A DNA stretch of 5,266 bases from an uncultured bacterium (GTDB lineage Bacteria; Patescibacteriota; Minisyncoccia; Phycocordibacterales; CAIJYI01), in contig CALMXW010000110.1 in assembly GCA_937871115.1 (NCBI GenBank), positions 1 to 5,266 on the forward strand. The letters run 5' to 3'. The position numbers and the translations under genes are program-made. This document shows positions 1 through 5,266 of this stretch, piece after piece. The notes beneath the pieces were generated by a model. It searched no databases and had not been told where the DNA came from. It saw only the letters and a list, made by a program, of their open reading frames with translations. Positions within the stretch are counted from its first letter, which is position 1, and each line of letters starts with the position of its first letter.

Positions 1-51
1 AATGGCAAAACGTACTTGATTTTACGCAGTGGTTGAAACAGAAAGGCAGCG

Positions 52-384
52 GTGGTAAAGACGGCATACAATACGGGAGCAAAAGCTATCGTCGCTTTCT
101 CTGAGCTTGGCACGACGGCGCGAATGATCTCACGCTACAAGCCGACACATCCGATTCTTGTCCTTACGCCAGTCGAGCACACATTTCAGCGCTCGGTGCT
201 TTCATTCGGCTGCACGCCAAAAATTGTTGAGCCAATAAAAGATGTGAACGAGGCTACCACAATGGCACGTAAAATGCTCATCCACGAAGGGATGGCAAAA
301 AAGGGCGACATATTTATTATCGCCGCCGGAGTACCGTTTGGAAAAAGTGGCGGGACGAATATGCTGCTTACCCAGGTGGTGTAA
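52..384 (+). CDS. pyk: Pyruvate kinase, C-terminal (PK_C) domain; 5' part missing or frame-disrupted
   Basis: Pyruvate kinase makes pyruvate and ATP from phosphoenolpyruvate and ADP in the last step of glycolysis. These 110 residues match nearly all of its C-terminal alpha/beta domain. Visible marks are AYNTGAKAIVAFSELGTTAR (residues 5-24) followed by MISRYKP, the strand PILVLTP (34-40), and the family ending GVPFGKSGGTNML (93-105). The catalytic barrel, with the phosphoenolpyruvate, metal and potassium ligands, would lie upstream and is not in the window. The GTG at 52 is only the first start codon in this frame after a TGA at 34-36; a weak AAAGG at 42-46 precedes it. I doubt it is the true start, because homology seems to begin a few codons earlier (KAAVVKTAYN). 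Reading frame 3 upstream (3-50) gives a plausible protein-like lead-in, VLDFTQWLKQK, so a one-base frameshift, in the genome or the assembly, is likely. A free-standing PK_C protein is the alternative. The domain call is firm; the gene model is not. Confidence 0.82.
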   Translation: MVKTAYNTGAKAIVAFSELGTTARMISRYKPTHPILVLTPVEHTFQRSVLSFGCTPKIVEPIKDVNEATTMARKMLIHEGMAKKGDIFIIAAGVPFGKSGGTNMLLTQVV

Positions 385-392
385 GCATTCCC

Positions 393-420
393 TTGCAAAG
401 CTCCGAGAAAATCATATAAT
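393..420 (+). promoter_or_regulatory. Sigma70-like promoter of the secD-secF-murJ operon, probably giving a leaderless mRNA
   Basis: The -35 box TTGCAA (393-398, four of six consensus bases) is separated by 16 bases from a perfect -10 box TATAAT (415-420). Transcription would begin about 6-8 bases further on, at roughly 426-428, while the secD ATG is at 430. The mRNA would therefore have a leader of only a few bases or none. This agrees with the lack of any purine-rich Shine-Dalgarno sequence before the ATG. The promoter fills the short pyk-secD gap, so the operon need not depend on read-through from pyk. It is predicted from sequence only. Confidence 0.7.
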
Positions 421-429
421 GCACCTATT

Positions 430-1824
430 ATGACCAAGATGCGCTTGTGGGCAGTATTTCTTCTTCTCGTTGGAATCGGAATCGGATACTTCGATTACGC
501 GACAGAGACGAGCCCGTTCAATAAATTTCCGAAGATAGAAAATTTCCCCGTTCGCCTCGGACTCGACCTCCAGGGTGGTACGCACCTCGTGTATAAAGCT
601 GACACATCTGCACTTCCTGCGGGAGATGTGAGTGATTCCATGGCAGCACTTCGTGACGTCATTGAGCGTCGCGTGAATATGTTTGGTGTAGCTGAGCCGG
701 TGGTGCAGGTAGAAGAATCAAGCTTCCTCGCTGGTGCGGGTGCGGGCGAAGAGCGGCTTATCGTCGAGCTTCCGGGTCTCACCGATACCGACCAAGCTAT
801 CAGGATGATCGGGCAGACTCCGGTCCTTGAATTTAAAACCGAGCGTGCGAGTGCTGAGCGTGATCAAATCCTCGCCGCGATAAAGAAGGCGCAAGAAGCG
901 CAGGCTTCCGGAGTGGTGGGAGCTATCGACCCGCTTGCTTTTGAAGATCCCGATTTTATCAGGACTGCTTTGACAGGTCGCTACTTGGAGAAGGCTATCC
1001 TTGAATTTGATCCAAATATCGGTTCGCCACAAATATCACTTGCATTTAATGATGCTGGCGCGGAGCTTTTCGGACAAATCACAAAAGAGAATGTTGGGAA
1101 AAGAATTGCTATCTATTTGGATGGTGCGGTAATTTCGGCGCCTGTCGTACGTGAGGAGATCACTGGAGGCAAAGCGCAGATTACCGGTGACTTCAAAATT
1201 GACGAAGCGAAACAGCTTGTGGGTCGCTTGAATGCCGGAGCACTCCCTGTGCCTATTACTATGCTTTCTGCGCAGACCATCGGCGCATCGCTCGGCGAAG
1301 AAGCATACCAAAAAGTCACTCACGCAGGTATCATTGGTTTTGTTGTCGTTATTCTTTTCCTCATCCTCTGGTATCGCTTGCCGGGAATTCTCGCCGGTCT
1401 GGCGCTCTCGGTGTATGTGGCTATCATGCTTGCACTCTTTAAACTTATTCCGGTCACGCTCACCTCTGCCGGTATCGCTGGTTTCATCCTCTCTATCGGC
1501 ATGGCAGTGGATGCGAACATCCTTATCTTTGAGCGCATGAAAGAAGAGCTTCGAAAAGGCCGTACGGCATATGATGCAGTGGAGGAAGGTTTCGCTCGTG
1601 CATGGTTTTCTATTCGCGACAGTAATCTTTCGTCGATCATCTCATCCGTCATCCTCTTTTGGTTCGGTACTTCTATGGTACAAGGTTTTGCCCTCACGCT
1701 CGGTATCGGTGTGATCGTCTCGATGTTTACGGCACTCACGGTCACGCGTACTTTCCTCCTTGCGCTCGGCGTAGCGGGATCTGGTCGCGGAGTGAAGTTC
1801 TTATTCGGTAGCGGAATAAAATAA
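430..1824 (+). CDS. secD: Protein translocase subunit SecD
   Basis: SecD is an RND-superfamily membrane protein that works with SecF and SecYEG. It uses the proton gradient to pull exported proteins out on the far side of the cytoplasmic membrane. At 464 residues it is shorter than E. coli SecD (about 615) and typical of compact SecD proteins. In order: one N-terminal membrane helix (about 5-22); the signature LGLDLQGGTHLVY (43-55); the extracytoplasmic P1 domain, with RRVNMFGVAEPVVQVE (80-95) and RLIVELPG (109-116); the conserved stretch VGKRIAIYLDGAVISAPVV (222-240); then five helices from about 297 on. GMAVDANILIFERMKEE (357-373) carries Asp361, equivalent to the essential membrane Asp519 of E. 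coli, and GFARAWFSIRDSN (387-399) follows. A small Gly/Ala-rich insert (AGAGAGEE, 101-108) lies in P1. The ATG at 430 is followed by another at 439 (MTKM). Neither has a Shine-Dalgarno site, and 430 fits the promoter spacing. The TAA stop lies 6 bases before secF. Confidence 0.97.
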   Translation: MTKMRLWAVFLLLVGIGIGYFDYATETSPFNKFPKIENFPVRLGLDLQGGTHLVYKADTSALPAGDVSDSMAALRDVIERRVNMFGVAEPVVQVEESSFLAGAGAGEERLIVELPGLTDTDQAIRMIGQTPVLEFKTERASAERDQILAAIKKAQEAQASGVVGAIDPLAFEDPDFIRTALTGRYLEKAILEFDPNIGSPQISLAFNDAGAELFGQITKENVGKRIAIYLDGAVISAPVVREEITGGKAQITGDFKIDEAKQLVGRLNAGALPVPITMLSAQTIGASLGEEAYQKVTHAGIIGFVVVILFLILWYRLPGILAGLALSVYVAIMLALFKLIPVTLTSAGIAGFILSIGMAVDANILIFERMKEELRKGRTAYDAVEEGFARAWFSIRDSNLSSIISSVILFWFGTSMVQGFALTLGIGVIVSMFTALTVTRTFLLALGVAGSGRGVKFLFGSGIK

Positions 1825-1830
1825 CAGATC

Positions 1831-2793
1831 ATGTTTATCATCAAATACAAAAACTTCTTCATTGGAATTTCTGTCGTGCTCATGATAGCGAGCGTGGCGG
1901 CAGTACTGGTGTGGGGCATTCGATACGGTATCGATTTCACCGGTGGAAGTATCACGGAAGTAGAATTTTCGGCAAACACGAGCACAGTGACCGCGACGAG
2001 TACCGCTCCCACCACCACACCAGTAGCCGTAGCCTCCACCCGTCCAGAAATCGAAGAATTAAAATCTGTACTCTCTCCTCTTTCTACCAGCACTGCAGAG
2101 ACCATCATCCAGCCGACAGGAGAGAAGGGCTATATCATTCGATCGAAGCATCTTTCTGAAGGAGATCACGCAAAAGTTATTTCCGCACTTTCTCTTGGTG
2201 GCAAATGGAATGTTACTGAAAAACGTTTCAATACCATCGGCCCGGTGGTGGGTGAAGAGCTCCGCAACAAAGCTTGGGTTTCTATCTTTGCGGTCATGCT
2301 TGCCATTGTGCTTTTCGTTGCTTTCGTATTCCGAAAAGTTTCTCACCCGGTCCCTTCTTGGCAGTTCGGTATCATTACCCTCATTGCGCTTTTCCACGAC
2401 GTGGTCGTCCCGGTGGGAGTGATCGCCGCATTGGGTCACTTTACCGGAGCGGAAGTCGATGTACTCTTCGTGACAGCGCTTCTCACGGTGCTCGGGTTTT
2501 CTGTGCACGATACTATCGTCGTGTTCGACCGAGTGCGCGAAAATCTCAAGCTCAAAGTTTCGAATGATTTTTCTGAGACGGTTGGCAAATCACTCCAGCA
2601 AACTTTCGTCCGTTCCGTTAATACCTCACTTACTGTAATACTGGTACTTATAGCATTGCTTATCCTTGGTCCGGCCTCTATCCACCTCTTCTCCCTCATG
2701 CTTCTTGTGGGTATCATTGCCGGTGTCTACTCGTCCATCTTCCTCGCAAGCCCTTTGCTTGTTGTCGCTGAAAAAATACGAAGAGGGAAGTAG
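1831..2793 (+). CDS. secF: Protein translocase subunit SecF
   Basis: SecF is the partner of SecD in the proton-driven Sec accessory complex of the cytoplasmic membrane. The 320 residues show the usual plan: helix 1 (about 8-29), the signature RYGIDFTGGS (31-40), an extracytoplasmic P4 domain, and five helices from about 147. Conserved points are IGPVVGEELR (136-145) before helix 2, ALFHDVVVPVG (186-196) with Asp190, and GFSVHDTIVVFDRVREN (222-238) with Asp227 and the basic residues after it. An insert rich in Ser, Thr, Ala and Pro (about 47-70) lies just after the GIDFTGG strand and is not usual for the family as I know it. The start is the ATG 6 bases after the secD stop. It has no real Shine-Dalgarno site, so translation is probably coupled to the end of secD. 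It is followed 6 bases later by murJ. Its Glu codons favour GAA over GAG (11 to 4). Confidence 0.96.
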   Translation: MFIIKYKNFFIGISVVLMIASVAAVLVWGIRYGIDFTGGSITEVEFSANTSTVTATSTAPTTTPVAVASTRPEIEELKSVLSPLSTSTAETIIQPTGEKGYIIRSKHLSEGDHAKVISALSLGGKWNVTEKRFNTIGPVVGEELRNKAWVSIFAVMLAIVLFVAFVFRKVSHPVPSWQFGIITLIALFHDVVVPVGVIAALGHFTGAEVDVLFVTALLTVLGFSVHDTIVVFDRVRENLKLKVSNDFSETVGKSLQQTFVRSVNTSLTVILVLIALLILGPASIHLFSLMLLVGIIAGVYSSIFLASPLLVVAEKIRRGK

Positions 2794-2796
2794 GAG
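2792..2796 (+). promoter_or_regulatory. Shine-Dalgarno site of murJ overlapping the secF stop codon
   Basis: AGGAG begins inside the TAG stop of secF (2791-2793) and ends 3 bases before the murJ ATG at 2800. The spacing is shorter than the usual 5-9 bases. A second purine run, GAGGGA (2783-2788), lies further back within the secF coding sequence and may help. The layout supports the 2800 start and suggests that ribosomes finishing secF re-initiate on murJ. Confidence 0.6.
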
Positions 2797-2799
2797 AAC

Positions 2800-4473
2800 A
2801 TGGTCAAGCGTTTTTTTAAAATCTTTCACCGCGAATTTAACGGCATGAATGAGGCCGCGTATCTTCTCGGTATCTTCGCTCTCCTCTCTCAAATACTCGG
2901 AATATTCCGCGACCGCCTGCTTGCGAATATTTTCGGCGCGTCGCTTGAGCTCGACATCTATTACGCCGCTTTCCGAATCCCTGATTTTCTTTTCGTCTCT
3001 CTGGCCTCTCTCGCTGGAGCGTACGTCCTCATACCATTCCTGATTCGAAAAAAAGAAGAGGGGGCGGAAGCGGCAAAAGAATTTCTCTCGGGTGTTTTCA
3101 CGGCACTGTTTTCTGTGATGGCAGTGGTAGCTCTCGTGCTCTTTATCGCGATGCCATACCTCACGCCACTCATTGCCCCGGGGTTTCCTGATGCAGCCCG
3201 TGAGCAATTTATCTTTCTTTCACGGCTTCTTCTTGTCTCCCCGTTTCTTCTCGGTTTTTCAAATCTTCTCGGAAGCATCACACAGTCGTCAAAAAAGTTT
3301 TTCGTTTTCGCGGTGAGTCCGGTACTCTACAACCTTGGGATTATCCTCGGCATACTTTTTGTTTCTCCTGCGTATGGTGTACGAGGTATTGCCGTGGGGG
3401 TTATTCTCGGTGCGTTTCTTCACCTTGCGATTCAGCTCCCCGCTGTCCTTCGAGAAGGGCTTCTTCCTCGCTTTGGGAAAGTGCGGATGAGTGAAATCAT
3501 TCCCGTGTTTGCGACTTCGCTTCCTCGCACACTCGCACTCTCGGCAAGCTACCTCGCTATCCTCATCCTCTCCGCGCTCGCTTCGCTTATTTCCGCTGGC
3601 TCAATTTCAATATTTCAGTTTGCGTTCAATCTCCAGTCGGTGCCACTTTCTATTATCGGCGTTTCGTATTCTGTCGCCGCATTTCCCACACTCGCGCGCG
3701 CCTTCGGGGCAGGGGACATGCAAAAATTCTTCGAGCATATTTCTACCGCCGTGCGCCACGTCATCTTCTGGTCTATTCCGGTGGTGTTTCTTTTTGTCGT
3801 CTTGCGTGCGCAAATCGTGCGCGTGATCTTGGGCTCCGGTGAGTTTAACTGGGACCACACTCGCCTCACCGCCGCGTGCCTCGCGCTCTTTGTGGTTTCG
3901 CTTTTGGCGCAAAATATTGTGCTCTTATTTGCTCGCGGATATTATGCGGCGGGCAACACAAAACGCCCGGTCTATATCAATGTCGCCTCCTCCGCGGTGG
4001 CGGTGCTTTTGGGATTTTCTTTTTTTTCCATGTTTCAATCTTCCGCATTCTTCCGTAACACCCTCGAGGCCATTCTCCGCATTGAGGGAATACCGGGGAG
4101 CCTCGTCACCGTACTTCCGCTCGCGTTTACTTGTGGCATGGTGCTGAACGCCGTACTTCTCTGGAAATTTTTTCAAAAAGATTTTGGGTACTTTGCGCCA
4201 AAAATTCTCCGCTCGCTTCTTCAAAGCATTGTGGCTTCTTCTACTCTCGCATTTGTTGCGTGGGTATTTCTCCAAATTTTTGCGAATGTTTTCGATCTCG
4301 ATACCTTCATGGGGATTTTTCTCCAGGGCTTTCTCTCGGGCATTTTGGGTATCGCCGCACTCATCATTTCGCTCTACTTTATGAAGAATCCAGAGCTCAC
4401 CGACACTCTCGCCGTACTGAGCCACAAGTTCTGGAAAATCCGCCCCGTCGCCCCCGAGCAGGAGAAGCTGTAG
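2800..4473 (+). CDS. murJ: MurJ/MviN-type lipid II flippase (MOP superfamily)
   Basis: MurJ moves lipid II, the undecaprenyl-linked peptidoglycan precursor, from the inner to the outer face of the cytoplasmic membrane. The protein has 557 residues (E. coli MurJ 511), very hydrophobic, consistent with the family's 14 helices plus a short polar tail. The best match is the first repeat: LLSQILGIFRDRLLANIFGA (28-47), then ELDIYYAAFRIPDFLF (50-65). By eye alignment, Arg37, Asp38 and Asp52 match E. coli Arg24, Asp25 and Asp39. Further marks are LLGSITQSSKKFF (156-168), FNLQSVPLSIIGVSYSVAAFPTLARAF (276-302) and LLFARGYYAAGNTKRPVYINV (375-395). E. coli Arg18, Arg52 and Arg270 align with Gln31, Phe65 and Asn277, so three of four key cavity arginines look replaced. 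The ATG at 2800 has a Shine-Dalgarno site; Met16 is an alternative start, but the basic lead-in looks genuine. It is last in the secD-secF operon. Another MOP-family polysaccharide exporter is the main alternative. Confidence 0.9.
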   Translation: MVKRFFKIFHREFNGMNEAAYLLGIFALLSQILGIFRDRLLANIFGASLELDIYYAAFRIPDFLFVSLASLAGAYVLIPFLIRKKEEGAEAAKEFLSGVFTALFSVMAVVALVLFIAMPYLTPLIAPGFPDAAREQFIFLSRLLLVSPFLLGFSNLLGSITQSSKKFFVFAVSPVLYNLGIILGILFVSPAYGVRGIAVGVILGAFLHLAIQLPAVLREGLLPRFGKVRMSEIIPVFATSLPRTLALSASYLAILILSALASLISAGSISIFQFAFNLQSVPLSIIGVSYSVAAFPTLARAFGAGDMQKFFEHISTAVRHVIFWSIPVVFLFVVLRAQIVRVILGSGEFNWDHTRLTAACLALFVVSLLAQNIVLLFARGYYAAGNTKRPVYINVASSAVAVLLGFSFFSMFQSSAFFRNTLEAILRIEGIPGSLVTVLPLAFTCGMVLNAVLLWKFFQKDFGYFAPKILRSLLQSIVASSTLAFVAWVFLQIFANVFDLDTFMGIFLQGFLSGILGIAALIISLYFMKNPELTDTLAVLSHKFWKIRPVAPEQEKL

Positions 4474-4487
4474 GGAATCCAAAAAGT

Positions 4488-4516
4488 TTGACTTATTTAA
4501 TACAATATGTTAGTAT
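4488..4516 (+). promoter_or_regulatory. Extended -10 sigma70-like promoter for the terminal unknown gene
   Basis: A -35 box TTGACT (4488-4493, five of six consensus bases) is followed after 17 bases by TAGTAT (4511-4516, four of six). A TG at 4508-4509 sits one base upstream of the -10 box, which is the extended -10 arrangement. The start of transcription would be near 4523, giving a leader of about 38 bases. The -35 box begins only 15 bases after the murJ stop, in an AT-rich stretch that stands out from the flanking coding DNA. I saw no terminator between murJ and this promoter, so read-through from the operon is possible. Confidence 0.7.
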
Positions 4517-4548
4517 AGAAGTGAGCAATTTCGCTCTTTGATTTGGAA

Positions 4549-4554
4549 AGAGGA
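4549..4554 (+). promoter_or_regulatory. Shine-Dalgarno site deciding the start of the terminal gene
   Basis: AGAGGA lies 6 bases before the ATG at 4561, inside the purine-rich run GGAAAGAGGA (4545-4554). This is the best-placed ribosome binding site in the window. It supports 4561 rather than the internal ATG at 4624 (Met22) as the start. Confidence 0.75.
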
Positions 4555-4560
4555 CACGCC

Positions 4561-5266
4561 ATGAACAATGGTGCAAAATCTCGAGACCCGAGCTTTAAGC
4601 AACTTGGGTCACTCGCTGGGTTTATGGTCGATTTTTTGGGGAGCATCCTCAATTTCGACCAGGTGTCGTACTGGCTTAGCCACAAGACCGAACTCAAACA
4701 AAAACTCCGTGAGGTGTTTTCGTTGGTAGGGGTGGATGAGTTTATAGCCCTTCATGAGGAGTGGCAAAAATTCTACAAGGAATATTTCAACTGGGATGTT
4801 GACTTCAGTATGGTTGTCATTCCGCCGAGACCCACGATCGGGGAGTGGCGGTTGCTCATTATCGCCCGTGGCATGACGAACAACAAGATGTTCGAGAGGT
4901 GTGAGCAGTTGTTTAAATGCTGGAGGTACACGGACGACCTTAACACCGCAGTGCCGACCAACGCGAGAACACCCACGAGTCACTATGCGGTTTGGGTCTT
5001 GGACGGTGTCGAGCCGGACGCCGAGTTTCTTGGCAAGTCCACTCGAGAGGCAGACCCCCATATGGAAATTGGAGAGACTCTCCTAGAGAGGTTGACACAC
5101 GGTCTCAGGCACTATACTGAGACCGGTGAGCACCTGGATAAAACTGGACTCACTTTTTGCTCCGGTTCTCGCGATTCCGCCGGCGACGTGCCCAGCGTGA
5201 ACTGGAATCCGGGCAATGCCGGGATGCGCGTGGGTTGGTACGGTGTGGACGTCTCGCACGGCAGGT
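4561..5266 (+). CDS. Uncharacterised protein, Patescibacteria-type family; 3' end beyond the window
   Basis: The frame stays open for 235 codons to the window edge. I see no signal peptide or membrane helix, so a cytoplasmic protein is likely. The N-terminal half is helical-looking and charged (about 11-78: SFKQLGSLAGFMVDFLGSIL, KTELKQKLREVF, LHEEWQKFYKEYF). A compact region follows: FSMVVIPPRPTIGEWRLLII (82-101), FKCWRYTDDL (118-127), HYAVWVLDGVEPDAEFLGKS (141-160) and IGETLLERL (170-178). Then comes TFCSGSRDSAGDVPSVNWNP (198-217) and GMRVGWYGVDV (221-231), rich in Gly, Trp and Asp. From memory it resembles a family of hypothetical proteins, often several per genome, in Parcubacteria; I know no function. 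The Gly/Trp-rich end loosely recalls C-type-lectin or formylglycine-generating-enzyme-like folds, which is only a guess. Glu is coded 14 times by GAG and 3 by GAA, the reverse of secF. It has its own promoter and Shine-Dalgarno site, so it is probably a separate transcription unit. That the gene is real is well supported; its role is unknown. Confidence 0.85.
   Translation, partial: MNNGAKSRDPSFKQLGSLAGFMVDFLGSILNFDQVSYWLSHKTELKQKLREVFSLVGVDEFIALHEEWQKFYKEYFNWDVDFSMVVIPPRPTIGEWRLLIIARGMTNNKMFERCEQLFKCWRYTDDLNTAVPTNARTPTSHYAVWVLDGVEPDAEFLGKSTREADPHMEIGETLLERLTHGLRHYTETGEHLDKTGLTFCSGSRDSAGDVPSVNWNPGNAGMRVGWYGVDVSHGR
5071..5125 (+). repeat. Cluster of perfect short inverted repeats inside the terminal gene
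   Basis: GGAGAG-A-CTCTCC (5071-5083) is a perfect 6-base dyad with one central base. It overlaps a second, CTCTC-CTA-GAGAG (5078-5090). A third, CGGTCTCAG (5100-5108) with CTGAGACCG (5117-5125), is a perfect 9-base stem around an 8-base loop. The DNA encodes residues GETLLERLTHGLRHYTETG (171-189) of the unknown protein, so the repeats may be coincidental to coding. The mRNA could fold locally here. Confidence 0.5.

Noticed and set aside
34..36. In-frame TGA before the pyruvate kinase domain read as a recoded glycine codon, as in some CPR lineages
   Set aside because: The other genes contain no in-frame TGA over more than 1,500 codons, which would not be expected if TGA coded for an amino acid. 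A frameshift explains it better.
385..414. Possible terminator between pyk and secD
   Set aside because: No stem of useful length followed by a T run could be found; only the promoter is supported in this gap.
1320..2108. A 262-codon open frame on the minus strand across the secD-secF junction
   Set aside because: It lies opposite two strongly supported conserved genes, its translation is low-complexity and matches no family, and it is explained by the codon bias of the + strand.
2626..3207. A 193-codon minus-strand open frame opposite the secF end and murJ start
   Set aside because: The translation is rich in Arg, Glu, Lys and His, the typical reverse image of Leu/Phe/Ser-rich membrane protein codons; no start signals support it.
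4020..4027. Run of eight T within murJ (and seven T at 2811-2817) as a slippage or phase-variation site
   Set aside because: The runs simply encode Phe-rich membrane segments, the frame is intact, and there is no sign of alternative frames being used.
3925..4482. A 185-codon minus-strand open frame opposite the murJ 3' half
   Set aside because: It is fully contained within murJ antisense, has unnatural charge-rich composition and no ribosome binding site or family resemblance.
4523..4536. GAGC-AATTTC-GCTC hairpin in the leader of the terminal gene
   Set aside because: The stem is only 4 base pairs and is not followed by a T run, too weak to call a terminator or a regulatory structure.
4609..5061. 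A 150-codon minus-strand open frame in the right-hand region
   Set aside because: The + strand frame from 4561 has a promoter, a Shine-Dalgarno site, no stops for 235 codons and a protein-like composition, so this is its shadow.

Overview
The window looks like a piece of a Candidatus Patescibacteria (CPR, Parcubacteria-like) chromosome. This is inferred from the character of the proteins: a compact pyruvate kinase C-terminus, separate secD and secF followed directly by a murJ-type flippase, and a last gene resembling a family of uncharacterised proteins I associate with Parcubacteria. I could not run a database search. Base composition is near 50% GC and all genes lie on the + strand. The four complete stop codons are TAA, TAA, TAG and TAG, and no in-frame TGA interrupts any of the main genes, so the standard bacterial code fits.

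Layout. (1) Positions 1-384 hold the C-terminal domain of pyruvate kinase (pyk). Its upstream part is cut by the window edge and appears to carry a frame disruption near 34-52. (2) A 45-base gap (385-429) holds a good sigma70-like promoter whose -10 box lies only 9 bases before the secD start, suggesting a leaderless or nearly leaderless transcript. (3) secD (430-1824), secF (1831-2793) and murJ (2800-4473) follow with 6-base gaps and almost certainly form one operon. (4) The 87 bases from 4474 to 4560 contain an extended -10 promoter and a clear Shine-Dalgarno site. (5) A gene of unknown function starts at 4561 and runs off the end of the window after 235 codons.

How the genes fit together. 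SecD and SecF form the membrane complex that uses the proton gradient to help SecYEG/SecA export proteins. MurJ flips the lipid-linked peptidoglycan precursor (lipid II) across the same membrane. The operon is therefore an envelope-building unit, downstream of a glycolytic gene that is probably transcribed separately. The last gene has its own promoter and ribosome binding site and a different codon preference, so it is probably an independent unit.

No tRNA, rRNA, CRISPR array, insertion sequence or convincing rho-independent terminator was seen. The points most worth a second look are the terminal unknown gene, the probable leaderless start of secD, the loss of several lipid-flippase arginines in MurJ, the pyk frame disruption, and a cluster of perfect inverted repeats at 5071-5125.
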